DNA from: Cordilura impudica | Lineage: Eukaryota; Arthropoda; Insecta; Diptera; Scathophagidae | Assembly (NCBI GenBank): GCA_963682025.1 | Contig: OY821518.1 | Location: forward strand, 28,728,882-28,792,881 | Length of the DNA stretch: 64,000 nucleotides | Direction: 5' to 3' | Shown: in pieces, positions 11,366-23,132 of the stretch | Numbering within the stretch: the first letter of the stretch is position 1 | How the letters are laid out: each line of letters opens with the position of its first letter | Notes under the pieces: model-generated | What the model saw: only the letters and a program-made list of their open reading frames with translations | Told to the model about the DNA's origin: nothing | The model's database searches: none | Program-made: the position numbers and the translations under genes

Positions 11366-12165
11366 ATGCTCTATAATCTTTGAATAATTTTACACTTTTC
11401 TACATTTTTGTGGCTCCATCTGTTAAAAACTTTATTTAACTAAATTGGAATTTATTAAATTTATAAATTTTCTTCTACTTTGGGACTATACTTAGTCAAA
11501 TTCTTAGACTTTCAAACTTTCTCAATGGGGAATAAAGAAGCAAAAGTTGGAAGTTTCATCAACAAATTCTAACGCCTTCATTTGGTGGCATGAAATGGTT
11601 TAATGACTTTTTGTAAAGCTATCCAAATTAATATATTTATATATATTAATATATATTTGCTTACAATTTCTGGAATAGGTCTGATTCGTAAAATATTATT
11701 TAATGATCTACAATTACACACTACCAATTTTGTTAGCACAGTTAACTACAAATGACATTTAAAGCTACCATATTACAGTAATACATATGAAACTACATTT
11801 TTCATAAAAATAACTAAAAAATTTTTAATATATAACTACGTAAAAAATAACTACAGTATTTTAAGAACTACTAAGATGTTTCTCTTGTTTTTATTTTCTT
11901 AAATATGTAGCTGGGAAATTGTTGAAAAGAATAACGTTATTCCGTCAACAAAAGTTTTTTTTATAGTTATTTTATAGTTACAAATAATTACAAAATTTAA
12001 AAAAATTCAGTACTCTTGTTTAGTTATTTTTCTAATAACATAATTTACATATTCTCGTAGTAAATTAACTACACTTACAGAAAAAATTAACTATGTTACT
12101 ACAGTAAGCTACATGATTGGCTTACTTGTGTTTACTACAAAAATTTTCTAAGTGTACTTTAACGT
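11366..12165. other. Intergenic/intronic stretch with recurrent TAACTAC motifs
   Basis: No gene. From about 11700 to 12160 short AACTAC/TTACTAC motifs recur irregularly on the + strand. I could not identify termini or a period, so it may be an old MITE or low-complexity drift. Confidence 0.35.
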
Positions 12166-12171
12166 CTAAGG

Positions 12172-12738
12172 CCGAGGCCACGCAATGAGCGGCAAAGCTG
12201 CGAGCGGCTTATTTCTGAGCGTCATTTCTGAGCGGTTAGTTGTCAAAATATTATTTTGAATATTAGTATAAAATTATTTATATAAAAGGTTTTTATAATA
12301 AAAGCTAAATATTTTCACTATTTTATGATTTTTATTTATGTATGACTACATTTCAACCTTTTTAACTTTTTATCGATGGAAAAACAACACAACAATGGTT
12401 ATCGTTAAGATAACAACAACAGCTGACTTTAACTATAGTGAATATCGTTTAAAAATTGTACTGAATACCAAAATCGATAATTTTGTTGTTTTGTTTTTTA
12501 ACGATTCAATTATCGTTAAATGAAGTTACTGAATAGCGCTACAGATTGACAAAATAAAGAAAAGCCATTTTTACGCCATTTTTATTCCTTGCCGCTCAGA
12601 AAACTGCTAAAAATTAGAACAAGTACTATTCCTAAGCACTCATTGCGTGCCCACTTCAGTAGTATTTCATATGTTTTAATTTTTTCCCACTCATCGCTCT
12701 GCCGCTCGCCGCTTTGCCGCTCATTGCGTGGCCTCGAC
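12172..12738. mobile_element. TIR element (MITE), about 567 bp, with GCGGC-rich ends
   Basis: Left end CGAGGCCACGCAATGAGCGG is matched by its reverse complement at the right end, with over 30 bp of nearly perfect inverted repeat that is much more GC-rich than the interior. CTAAGG stands directly outside both ends (12166-12171 and 12739-12744) and is a candidate target-site duplication, part of a possible imperfect 8-mer (GTCTAAGG / ACCTAAGG). No transposase is coded. An 8-bp duplication would suggest hAT or P; this is undecided. Confidence 0.8.
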
Positions 12739-12744
12739 CTAAGG

Positions 12745-13077
12745 AAGCAGTTTATTCTATACAATTTAAGGCATGTGAAAGGGCAGCCAACTGATTAAAA
12801 AAATCAAAATTTCTCCAATACGAATAGTTAGAAATCTTGCTGATCTGCTCTGACTTGTTCTTTTAAATTTTTTGAAACTACACCGTTAAGTTTATTAAAA
12901 ACCACTGTAAAAGAATCACATTTTCATTGGCAAAATAACAATTTTGTGGTTTTAAACAACTTTCATATATATATCAATATAAATTTGCTATAAACAATCT
13001 CACTTGTTCAATTCAAACAAAAAAATTGGATTATCTCTATTGGAAATATAGAATTGATGTCGAACAATCAGAAATAT
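12745..13077. other. Short non-coding stretch
   Basis: AT-rich spacer between the MITE and a HINE copy. No feature seen. Confidence 0.4.
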
Positions 13078-13795
13078 AAAAAATACGATGCCCTGTGCCA
13101 TGCGTTTAGAGACTCTATTTCTTAGGTCCAACTAATTGGATATAGAAAATATGCACAAATAAAATTTGAGTGGCTTTGTTATTAATTTTTTTGTTTTCGG
13201 ATGTAAAAAAGTTCATATCGGATGCTATATCTATATGGGGACTAGGTCGAAAACTGAACCGCTCCTGACCATGTTTGGTAAGGTCACTTATTTTGTTTTT
13301 GCAAAAATACATACAAACCAAATTTGAGAAAAATCGGGGAAATATCTTTGTTTTTGATAGATTTAAGTGAATATGGCTAAGAATTGTTCTATACAATTTA
13401 CTTTTGGACTAATGATAAATGGGAGTAATAAACATACACAAACCCAATTTGACTGGGATCTATATGCTAATTTGGATATTATGGCAATTTGAGTCGATCT
13501 TGTAGGGGTTATTTGTATGGGGACTAGGTCTGAACATGAACCGATTTTCACCGATTTCAATAATGTTCAGCCTATGACCGATAACTGTGTATATACTAAA
13601 TTTCATCAAAATATATTCATATTTGCGACCTAGTTTACATGGACACAAAGACGGACTTCACCAAATCAAAAAGTGATTCTATAAAAAGTGATCGGTATAA
13701 TAAAAGATGGGTCTAGATCAAATATTTTTGGTAGTTACAAACATCAACACATAGTCGTAACACCCTCACCACATAGTTGTATAGGATACAATAAA
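13078..13795 (-). mobile_element. HINE/DINE-like element, copy 8, diverged
   Basis: Minus-oriented, starts with GATGCCCTGTGCCATGCG (degraded), lacks the terminal hairpin, and ends with CACCACATAGTTGTATAGG. The microsatellite is almost lost (a single GACGGAC), which marks it as an old copy. Confidence 0.75.
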
Positions 13796-14888
13796 TGGAT
13801 GTAAATATTTTTTTGAAAAAATTAAAAATTTGTATTGGGAAAAGGAAAATTGATATAAAATTGATATTTGAAGAACTGTTGCTTATTTTTCAAAACTAAA
13901 ATAATTTTACTTTATCCCGGATAAAGGATTATATCTCTCAAAGTCAAATGAATAAAAATTTATTCTGACTTTACTAGATATCAAATGTGTCGAATTCGGC
14001 CCCTGCTATTTAGTTAACATGTAGTTTTATTGAGCAAAACAAATTATATATTGAATACAATAAAATGTACTTATAAACATGATACTCAAAATTTTCAATT
14101 CCGATTTATCATGTCGTCCTAAGTACTAATTAAAATGTACTAATCCCATGTTAAATTAATTTTTGACGATTTTAATTTTGGAAAAGTTTTCTTTAGCAGT
14201 TTTTTGTTTTTTTTTGGTGGGGTTGGCCAATCTTATTAAGTTACATCGACGCAACGTCTGAAAAAGTTCAAAACGGTGTGTTTTAATATGTGGATTATAA
14301 TCATATGGTCATTTCTATTTGCTAAAAATACTTACAAGTGAATACAGAGTGAGATTAGTCTTAAGTTGATATCTATCGACAGATTTAAAGAGCATAGGAA
14401 AGTGTTTTCTTTTACCCCAAGGCTGTAAAATTAATTCAATATATTTAAAACAAATTATTATTAAAAAGTTAAAAAGTGTATTTTTCTCGTTAAAATATTT
14501 TTATATGTTAAAAAATGTTTGTCATGTAACATATCTGTATATTAATACGTGAAGGAAAATTACTTCAACCCTTTTTAAGTTTAATGCGGGCACGGAGGAG
14601 TGTGAAAATTGGCATAGTTATAGCTCATATGGAGGAGAAGTGTAGAATTTTAAGATTTATGTATAATATGTGTTAAAAACATATTAATTAAAAATAAAAT
14701 AATTGTTATAATTGATTTTGTAAGAGCCTAAAGGTATGCTGAACAATTTTAGCCAATTTACAATTCGTCGAATTTCATAATAATTGTATATAACATGCCC
14801 TCTATTGGATTGTGGATTGCCTAAAATTGATTAGCATGCCTTTATCCTCTTATAAAATTATTTATTATCATAAAGTTTTTTATGTATA
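13796..14888. other. AT-rich non-coding stretch
   Basis: No gene or recognised repeat. Single-copy-looking intronic sequence. Confidence 0.4.
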
Positions 14889-15646
14889 GGGGTCATTTCA
14901 TGTCAAGTGATCCAACTTTTAATTATTATTAGAAATAAATAAAAAAATTAATTTTCAACATTTCTATAAAAAAAAGTGATTTTTTCCTGAGGTTAACATA
15001 TTGCGGGTATTACAGTATCGAAGGTATGTAATTTTAGTTAGGTATGTTACATACTGTCGGAAAGGTTAATTTGTCTAGTTTCTCAGTGTATTCTTTATTT
15101 TTAAGATTTTGGAAACACTTACACATTAATAGGAAAAAATTCAAATTAATGCATATGCTATAAATTGAAAAACCGTTGTCTTGAGTTACAAAACATTTTT
15201 TTGATAGATATCCCACTCGCATCCCACTAAGCGACTAGAAAGCTCTTAAAGGAAAAAATCTAAGCTTTGTTGTGAGCCCAAAAAAAAAGAAAAAAAAATT
15301 TCCTTATTTGAAAAAAGTCAAAAAAATTTGTGATTTGAAAAAAAAAGTAAAAATTTTTTTTTTTTTTCTTAAATTTTTTTTTCCGAACGACTGAAGAAAT
15401 AGCTATCTAAACTATTTGGGACAAATTTTGCTAAGAAGAATAGGTAGAAAGTTACATGGATGAGAAAAAACACCTGTTTGGTCAAAATGTCAAAATTTGA
15501 CCTCCTCTAACATAGAGAGTTCTGGCCCAATCATGTTGAAAAATTGTGTCTAAGCTACTATCCAATAGGACTAACCTTGGTGCAAATTTCATCCCGATCG
15601 GAGGACATCGGTTTTAAAAGTTGGATCACTTGACATGCAACGCCCC
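14889..15646. mobile_element. TIR element, about 758 bp (GTTGGATCACTTGACATG ends)
   Basis: Left end GGGGTCATTTCATGTCAAGT, continuing to GATCCAACTTTTAA, is mirrored at the right end (AAAAGTTGGATCACTTGACA...CGCCCC). The TIR is about 33 bp with a few mismatches. ATA flanks both sides (14886-14888 and 15647-15649), compatible with a short TA-containing duplication. The interior is low-complexity A/T plus a short single-copy-like block at 15500-15600. No transposase seen. The superfamily is not determined; a TA-type duplication would favour Tc1/mariner. Confidence 0.75.
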
Positions 15647-18600
15647 ATATATATAGATTTTAAAAAGCTGGAAGAAAAAATTGAAAGAGAAAATAAAATT
15701 TCTTTGAATTTGCACTCGAATTATTCTTTGAATTTAATGGGTTATGGACGGATGGACAGATATTGCCTAATTAAATAAAAAAAATGATTCAAAGTCTGGC
15801 GGGTTTAGGTCATTAGTCTTTACAAAGAGTAGCAAAAACTCATAATATCCTTAAATAACAAAAAGAGAAAAATCATTTTTTTTACCAAAACCTTAAAATA
15901 TTTTTAATGTCATTACCCATAAATTCAGATTAAATGGCCCAATAATTTATTTATTGGATCATTATTTAAAGTTGAATTCATTAAAATATTAGGGGTCGTG
16001 TTGGAAAGAATTAATGTTGCTTCGATAGAATTTATTTTATAAAAAAAAAAGAAATGGAAAATTTATTAATTTGAAAATTGCTGGCAGTCTGTAAGAAATT
16101 TTTTAAATTTCCATAGGAATCCTATTTCAGGTTTGTTCAAATTGTTGGATTTTGTGGCGGCACCAGATTTCAATCTGATGTATTTGGTAGTTCGACTAGA
16201 TTTCGTAACTTTTTTTTAAAGTATTTAAAACATTTTTCTGGCTCTCAAGATCAGGGTTGTATATTGTGTATGAAGATAACTTTATTATTTTAAGAAAATG
16301 TAATTTAAATATGTGACGATTCTGGTACCTAAAAGGGTGTAGAAACTTTAAATGTGTTTTTTCTCTCAAAACTTAATTTTTACACACTAGGTCCCTTTTC
16401 TCGGAGAAGGTCACATATGGTTTATTTCTCTTTGTAACAATAAAATTTTAGTTTGCCATATATTTTTGAAATTTTAAAATCAGCTCGATTCATTTGATTT
16501 TTATTTTATACAAATTTTCACTCTAAAAATACTCTTGAGCTTAAAAATTAAAAAAAAAAAATTTATATATATTTTTGTATTTTGTTTGTATTTTATAAAT
16601 CTCTGTTTAACGAATTGGTTTGTTTGTTAATATTTTCTGAAAATTTCTTAAATAAATACACAAGTTATCTAATTTTAGACTCTGAGACCAGAGCATAGTT
16701 TTCTAAAGATCTTTAATACTGAATTTATATCTGTAAGCAGAATTGCTGATTCAAAACTTCAATGACCTTTAGAAATTTTTTATCAAATTGTTAGGCCTGT
16801 GTTACTAATCTTTATCCTGGCTTTAAACAACTTTAAATTCAATTTCTTTTTTTTTTACCGATTTTTAAATAATTCTTAAAATAAAAATTAATTATTTATC
16901 TGCGTTATTGTTTTTTAATCAATACTAAATCATTAATATTATCTCCTTTTGTTTTTGAAAAATATCTCTTAATCAAGGTATTGCATTCTTCTTTTTAAAT
17001 CCGCAAAATACGCCCCTATGGTGTTTTTCTATTTAAACCTTGACCCATTGTATAATTATATGATTTAAAAAAAAATCACACTTGTCATTTTAAATATATT
17101 GCAATAAACATCATTTGTCACAATTAATGTTTCTTAAAGAAAATTTAAATATTTTGCGGTCTCTGTGAAACTTCTTACTTTGGTTTTTGGTTTTGTTGTC
17201 TTTATAAACAAGACATTGAAGCTGGACAAAATGCAACAAACAACATTATTAAAGGCTAAGCAAACAAAAAAATAAAAAAATAAAACACTAACAACAACAA
17301 AACTCTCAGTGTAAAGTACTCGTGTTTGTTTGTACTGCTTCGAAAATTGTATACCACAAAAACATTTAAGCCGGCATTTAAACTTATTAAAGTGTAAAGA
17401 CATCGGCATGAGATGACGACGTCGACGACCACGATGGCGTTGATGCTGGTGGTCCAGAATAAATGAAACTCAAGCCATGTGTCACTTGTGATCAACAAAG
17501 AGATCAGATGAATGATTTTTTTTTATGGATATTGTTTTTAGACGAATTGAGGCACAAAGCACACGACAAATTGAATTTAATTGAAATTAAATATCGAAAA
17601 ATTGTGGTTAAATTGTGAATAATTGAAATCTAAAAAATAAAAAAAAAAATCCAGAAATAGGTGTTAAATTTAATTGGGAGAGTTATGTTATGTGACAAAT
17701 TTTAAGCAAAATTTTTTATATCAGTCGTTTGATTTATACGGGATAGAAAGCATTCTTTACAATTGTAAATCAAATTTGAATATGAAGTCTATTGCTAGTG
17801 GGTCTAATGTTGTAACTGAAGCGGCACTTTAAAGATGTTAGAAATATACATTCAACAAACAACAAGACAGTAACAAAAGTCACAAAAAAATTATTTTTCT
17901 TTTGATTTTAACTTGAGCGGAAATAAAAATTATTTTTTTAATTTTAAATAATTAATTGCTTCTAGCTCGAGGTGCGTTTTTTTTATAAATCTTATCTTAA
18001 TTTATTTATTTTTCAAGCAAATGAAACAAATAATTTTTTTAAATTAAAATAAAAAGCCAGAATAGAAATAATCATAAGGATCAAAGGATTTTCTGAATGA
18101 CTAGTTCACAGGCATCAAAATTGTATAATTGAATTCGTTCTCCGACATATACTTCTATATACTTTCCCTTTGTTAAAAAATTTGAATATGACTGTTATTT
18201 TCGGTGCCTGAATCTAACAAATTTTAATAGGGAATTGTTTGTCACAAACATTAAATTTATGTTTTAATCTTCGAACTGATTTATTTTATTATTATGATTG
18301 CGTGGAGGATTTAGAAGAAAAGGTTTAAATTAATTAAAAATATTAGTTTTTAGGGCAGCTTTCTGGTATTTTTTTTCTTTCTAAGAGAAATTTCATTAAA
18401 ACTTTACTGTCTAAAAAAAGAAAGACCTCCAGTATCGCTTTCTTTTGAAATGGCCTAAGCCACATTTTGCCATTTCATTAGAACTTAAACTGAGATACTC
18501 GTATATGTCAAATATTAACTTTACCAAGTAGTATATCTCTTTTCCTAGAATTGCCTACAGAGTATTTGCATTCGGACCACCAAATTAATTCATCCAAATA
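15647..18600. other. Mostly single-copy intronic stretch
   Basis: No gene. A small minus-oriented HINE remnant is visible at about 15727-15855 (GACGGATGGACAG and GTTTAGGTCATTAGTCTTTA). Near 17390-17480 there is a GC-richer block with GACGACGTCGACGACC. Such islands in long introns of developmental genes can be enhancers, but nothing here proves it. Confidence 0.45.
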
Positions 18601-19527
18601 AAGGGTGATTTTTTAGCTATTATCTTTTTGGCAACACTGGTTTAAACAGCTGACGCACGTTTCGTGTTTTGTTTCATTGTCAAACATCTTCAGTTTGGTC
18701 TATAATTTAACCATGAATCGTCTTACAAACGAACAACGCTTGCAAGTTATTGAATTTTATTATCAAAATGCGTGCTCTGTTAAGAAAGTTCATCGCGCGC
18801 TTCTTCCATTTTATGGTCAGTTTAATCGACCCACTGAAGCGGCTATTCGGGCTATTGTGACTAAATTTCGCACCAAATTTACATTAAACCACCAACACGC
18901 TTGCGTAGAGTGCGAATTGAAGAAAATATCGCAGTTGTATCGGCCAGTGTTAATGATGACCATCAATTATCGATTCGTCGCCGTTCGCAGCAATTGGGCC
19001 TCTGTTACTCAACAACGTGGAAAATTTTGCGGAAAATTTTTGCCCAAAATGCAAGAGCTTGACTTGCATGACATGTGGATTCAACAAGACGGTGCCACAT
19101 GCCACACAGCACGCGCAACAATGGACTTATTGAGAGGCGAGTTCGGTGAACATTTTATTTCACGTTCGGGACCGGTCAATTGGCCGCCTAGATCGTGCGA
19201 TTTAACGCCTTTAGACTATTTTTTGTGGGGCTATGTTAAAGCTCATGTCTATACAGACAATCCCGCTTTAATTGACGCATTGGAAGACAACATTGAAGCA
19301 TTTATTCGTGAGATACCGGCCGAAATGTTGGAAAGAGTATGCCAAATTGGACTAAGCGGATGGGCCATTTGAGGCGCAGTCACGGTCAACATTTGCATGA
19401 AATAATCTTCAAACATTAAATTATATGGACCGTACTATCGATTGAAATAAAGATTTCATGCATTTTTTTGAAGTTTATGTGTTTTTTTTTTGGAAAACTT
19501 TCCTATAGCTCTTAAAAAATCACCCTT
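18601..19527 (+). mobile_element. Internally deleted mariner element with TA duplication
   Basis: Termini AAGGGTGATTTTTTAGCT and AGCTCTTAAAAAATCACCCTT form inverted repeats. TA stands directly outside both (18599-18600 and 19528-19529), the mariner target site. Length is 927 bp against about 1.3 kb for intact elements. It encloses the broken transposase at 18713-19419. Confidence 0.92.
18713..19419 (+). pseudogene. Mariner transposase, deleted and frameshifted
   Basis: DDE transposase of the mariner family, which cuts and pastes its own element at TA sites. The start at 18713 (MNRLTNEQRLQVIEFYYQ) is preferred over the longer frame opening at 18677, as it begins at the family's usual N-terminus. 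Then follow the paired helix-turn-helix region with HRALLPFYGQFNRPTEAA, a frameshift near 18890 (the next stretch, LRRV...NDDHQLSIRRRSQQLG, is in another frame), and a deletion of roughly 120 codons near 19040 that removes the first catalytic aspartate region. Then LPKMQELDLHDMWIQQDGAT, with the second catalytic aspartate, and SGPVNWPPRSCDLTPLDYFL, which carries the third. A last frameshift near 19345 puts the natural C-terminus (MGHLRRSHGQHLHEIIFKH) in a third frame. It cannot be active; the motifs remain well preserved, so the element is not old. Confidence 0.9.
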
Positions 19528-19564
19528 TAGCATGCCAAAACCATCATAATAGCATGGAACATTT

Positions 19565-20282
19565 ATAACGTATATCACTAGGTGGTCATGGTATAATGAA
19601 CTTGTGTTGGTGTTAGAAATTACCAGAAATATTTATACTGATGTCCGTCCGTCCGTCCGTCTGTCCATGGAAATCTTGTCGCAAATATGAACATATTTTG
19701 ATGAAATTTTAGATACAAGCCTTTAGCGACTGTGGGACGAATTCTATTGAAACTGGTGAAAATCGGTGTATGTTTAGACCTAGTTCCCATAAAAATGACC
19801 CCTATGCTATGAATTAAATTGCCATAAGATCCAAATTATCGCATAGATCATGATATAATTTGGTTTGTATAAATTTATTGAACCCATTAATCAGTAGCCT
19901 AAAAATAAACCCAGTAGGACAATTCCTAGTCCAAGGCCCCATATAAAACTGCTTCCTGATCTTCATTTAAATCTATCCAAAAACAAATGTATTTCCCAGA
20001 GTTTTCTCGAATTTGGTTTGTAAATCTTTTCACAAAAAATATGTTACTCCACCAAATATGATCAGGATGGGTCAATTTTTCGACCTAGTCCCCATTATAA
20101 ATATAGCATCCAATATGAACTTTTTCATAAATGCAGGCAAAAAATTAGTAGCAATGCCACTCAAATTTGGTTTAAGCTTATTTTATATACCCAAGTAATT
20201 GGACCTAAGAGATGGGATCTCCAAACGCATGGTATAGGATATCGTATAGTCGGTCCAGATCGATTGTACTTTTCTAACTTGT
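19565..20282 (+). mobile_element. HINE/DINE-like element, copy 9
   Basis: Plus-oriented, begins near TATATCACTAGGTGGTCATG, (GTCC)n at about 19644-19660, 3' GGTATAGGATATCGTATAGT and the hairpin CGGTCCAGATCG, end CTAACTTGT. One short stretch before the GTCC tract is deleted relative to other copies. Confidence 0.8.
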
Positions 20283-20339
20283 TAGTTGTATATCCTTTTT
20301 CAATTTCCAATTTGGCGGCATCTTACATCCCATACGATT

Positions 20340-20625
20340 CGCTGTTCGTGGGTGAGCAATTATACCCGCCGCACACGGTTTACGCAACACATTCCGTCTA
20401 AAAACCGAGACTCGAATGCATTTTATCCCCTCAAAAGAGTGATTTACTATCGGAAGTTGCCTGGTCAAGAGCGTGACGTATATGAGGGGCAGAATGTTGC
20501 CTGTCAATTAGTGAAAAGTTATGTGAATACATTGACGAGGCAGAAACTGCATTTGTTGGAACAGTATGCTCAAATAAAATATCTGTACCACGTGAGTTTC
20601 TGAAAACTCCATTAGTTTTCATTTT
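20340..20625 (+). pseudogene. piggyBac-family transposase remnant
   Basis: GC-richer island between two HINEs. In one frame it reads TRFTQHIPSKNRD...FYPL, then LPGQERDVYEGQNVACQLVK. After a frameshift near 20530 it reads AFVGTVCSNKISVPREFLKT. These match, in order, the piggyBac transposase blocks recalled as a FTQYIPSKP-like block, then the segment before the DNFFTS block, then the VGTVRSNKREIPEV-like block. The DNFFTS-like catalytic block and everything outside this short window are missing. It is a central fragment only. The family assignment is from motif memory, with no alignment made. Confidence 0.7.
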
Positions 20626-20629
20626 GCCA

Positions 20630-21240
20630 TCGGATATGAAAATATTCATACCGGATGCTATGTTTATATGGGGACTAGGTCGGATAATGGACCAATCCTA
20701 ACTATATTTGGTAAGGTCACTTTTTTTTTTTGCAAAAACATATAAGATAGATATAAGTGAAGATCGGGAATCAGCTTCTTATGGGGGCTATGACCAAAAA
20801 TTGTGCTACAGGGTTTAGTTTTGGACTACTGATAAATGGATGTAATAAACATACCCAAAACCAACTTGACCTATATATATATGATAATTTGGATATTATG
20901 GCAATACAAGTCGATCTCATAGTGGTCATTTGTATGGGGACTAGGTCTGACCATGAAGCGATTTTCACCAGTAGTATTCATCTATTGGCCGGTAGAAGCT
21001 TATATACTAAATTTCATCAAAATATTCAAATTTGCGGCCTGTAATGTGACTATATAATTTACATGGACACACAGACGGACGGAAGGACGGACAGACGGAC
21101 GGACGGACGGACGGACATCGCTAATTCACTCAGAAGGTGATTCTGATTCGGTCGATATAATAAAAGATGTGTCTAGGTCATATATTTTTGGTAGCAACAA
21201 ACATCAGCACAAAGTCATTATACCCTGGTATAGGGTAGAA
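20630..21240 (-). mobile_element. HINE/DINE-like element, copy 10, 3' truncated
   Basis: Minus-oriented, begins in mid-element at ATCGGATATGAAAATATTC (no terminal hairpin), has a long GGAC tract at 21077-21116 and ends with ATTATACCCTGGTATAGGG, a shortened 5' end. Confidence 0.8.
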
Positions 21241-21416
21241 ACACAATTCAGCAGAACTCATTAGCGATTTCTTCTAATAGGTGTACAATCCTCGCACTAA
21301 ACGTCATTAAACCTCAATAAAATATAAGCTATTGCTTTTATCGCTTCAAAACCAGCTTTAATCGATTCAGCACCCTGTTTTCTTGGGATTCATTTACGGC
21401 TCGGGTATTCAACACA

Positions 21417-21793
21417 TATATAATATTAATATGCTAGGCGATTTCTTGTGACTGATGTTTTGTTCTACCGTTTTATCCCGATTGTGATCAAACGTATATT
21501 ATTTGAAAGGTATTTATTTTAAGCTGTTCACCAGATTTACAGATTTTTAAATTTTTACCTTTATTTTGAGTAAATTGCATTTAAATTTGCTACTAACACA
21601 TACATAAAATTAAACAACGCTATGTGTGTGTTTAGTAAATTTGTTAATGTGTTTGTAATAAAAATGAGTTTGTTTTTTGTGTTGGTTTGTGAATTGGCTA
21701 TAATTGATTAGCATACTTTAAGGGTCTTTATCTAATGAAAAAATAAAATTTCTTAGAATTTGCGCTCGAATTTCGAGGGCTGGATTCTGCTAG
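21417..21793 (+). mobile_element. Non-autonomous Helitron-like element, copy H1
   Basis: Starts at TATAATATTAATATGCTAGG, contains the family landmarks (TTTATCCCGATTGTGATC, ACGTATATTATTTGAAAGG, AACACATACATAAAATTA), and ends with the short hairpin CTCGAATTTCGAG followed by GGCTGGATTCTGCTAG and a host T. A 3' hairpin with terminal CTAG and insertion before T is the Helitron signature. No Rep/helicase is coded. Confidence 0.85.
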
Positions 21794-22011
21794 TACAACA
21801 TTAAAGAGTTGTGACTGTTTGAAATTTAAAAAGGTCCCCAGGGACTTTCTCTTAAACAGAAAAGTAAAACAGGTCTTTTGTTCAGGTGGAGACATAAGCG
21901 ATTTGTAAAATTCAGCACCTTTTGAGACCATTACAATAAATTGGATAACTTGGATTGGTAGTATCGACAAAATCTGTAAAAAAAAAAAAAAAAAATGGCA
22001 ATAGCTCTAAT
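21794..22011. other. Spacer between Helitron H1 and HINE copy 11
   Basis: No feature beyond an A18 run near 21978-21995. Confidence 0.3.
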
Positions 22012-23132
22012 TACCCTATACGACTATGTAGTTAGGGTGTAAGGACTTTGTGCTGATCTTTGTAACTTCCAAAAATATTTGACCTAGACCTAGATTTAGC
22101 GATGTCCGACCGTCCGTCTGTCCGTCCGGCCGTCTGTGTGTCCATGTAAATTTTGTAGTCAAATTACAGGTCGCAAAAGTGAACATATGTTGATGAAGTT
22201 TGGTATGTAAGCTTCTATTGGCCATAGCACGAACGCTGTTGAAATTGGTCAAAATAGGTTCATCTTCAGACCTAGTCCCCATATAAATGACCCCTATGAA
22301 AGATCCAAATTACCATATAGATCTCGGTAAAATTGGGTTGGTGTACGTTTATTATATCCATTTATCAGTAGTCCAAAAATAAACCATATAGGGCAATTCT
22401 TTGTCATAGCCCCCATATGAAGCTGATTCCCGATCTTCACTTAAATCTATTAAAAAACAAAAATATTGCAAAGATTTTTTAAAAATAAGTGACCCTACCA
22501 AATATGGTCAGGACCGCTCCATTTTTCAACCTAGGGCCAATATAAATATAGCATCCGATATGAATGTTTTTTATATCCGAAGGCAAAAAAAACATGCCAC
22601 TCAAAGTTGGTATATAGCACCTGTATCTCTAAAGTGAGTCAACTCAAAATTTACAAATTTTCAGTAGAGGCAAAAAACGTTTTTTTTTTTAATATTTACT
22701 ATATAATTGAAAAACAGTTGTTTCATTGTAAAGAATTGCGAATTACACATATTTATCAACAGTAGTTGTTTTTGCGATTTTTCAGTGATCATCAAAAATA
22801 ACAATTTTTTTGGGTGCAACTGAAAATAAATCTTGCTAGTGGATTCTAAAGAAGCTACTCTTATTACACAAAGAGAGTTACAACTGTATTTTTTTGCGAA
22901 AGACTTGAAAAATCGTTGTAAGATTTTTACAGTGGACAGATATGACCACTGTGTATCGTTTTCTTGCAAAAAGTGAAAATTGAAAAATTTCGAGTTGATT
23001 CACTTTAGAGGTACAGGTGCGATATGTTTAATTTCTATGTCTAAATAGTTGGACTAAAGAGATAGGATCTTTAAATGCATGGTATAGGATATCGCACAGT
23101 TGGTCCAGATTGTCTTTAATTTTCTTACTTGT
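22012..23132 (+). mobile_element. HINE/DINE-like element, copy 11, split by a MITE
   Basis: Plus-oriented, 5' TACCCTATACGACTATGTAG, (GTCC)n at about 22110-22130. The sequence is interrupted after GGTATAT at 22616 and resumes at about 23022 with TTTAATTTCTATGTC, through GGTATAGGATATCGCACAGT to CTTACTTGT. The insert is the 0.4-kb TIR element below. Confidence 0.85.
22617..23021. mobile_element. MITE of about 404 bp nested in HINE copy 11
   Basis: Ends GCACCTGTATCTCTAAAGTG and CACTTTAGAGGTACAGGTGC are inverted repeats of about 35 bp, running on to GAGTCAACTCAAAATTT. ATAT lies next to both ends. The host repeat continues normally on both sides, so the boundaries are reliable. No coding capacity; superfamily unknown. 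Confidence 0.85.

Noticed and set aside
20284..20635. Host gene fragment captured between HINE ends
   Set aside because: First suspected because of the GC content and flanking HINEs, but the peptides follow piggyBac transposase order.
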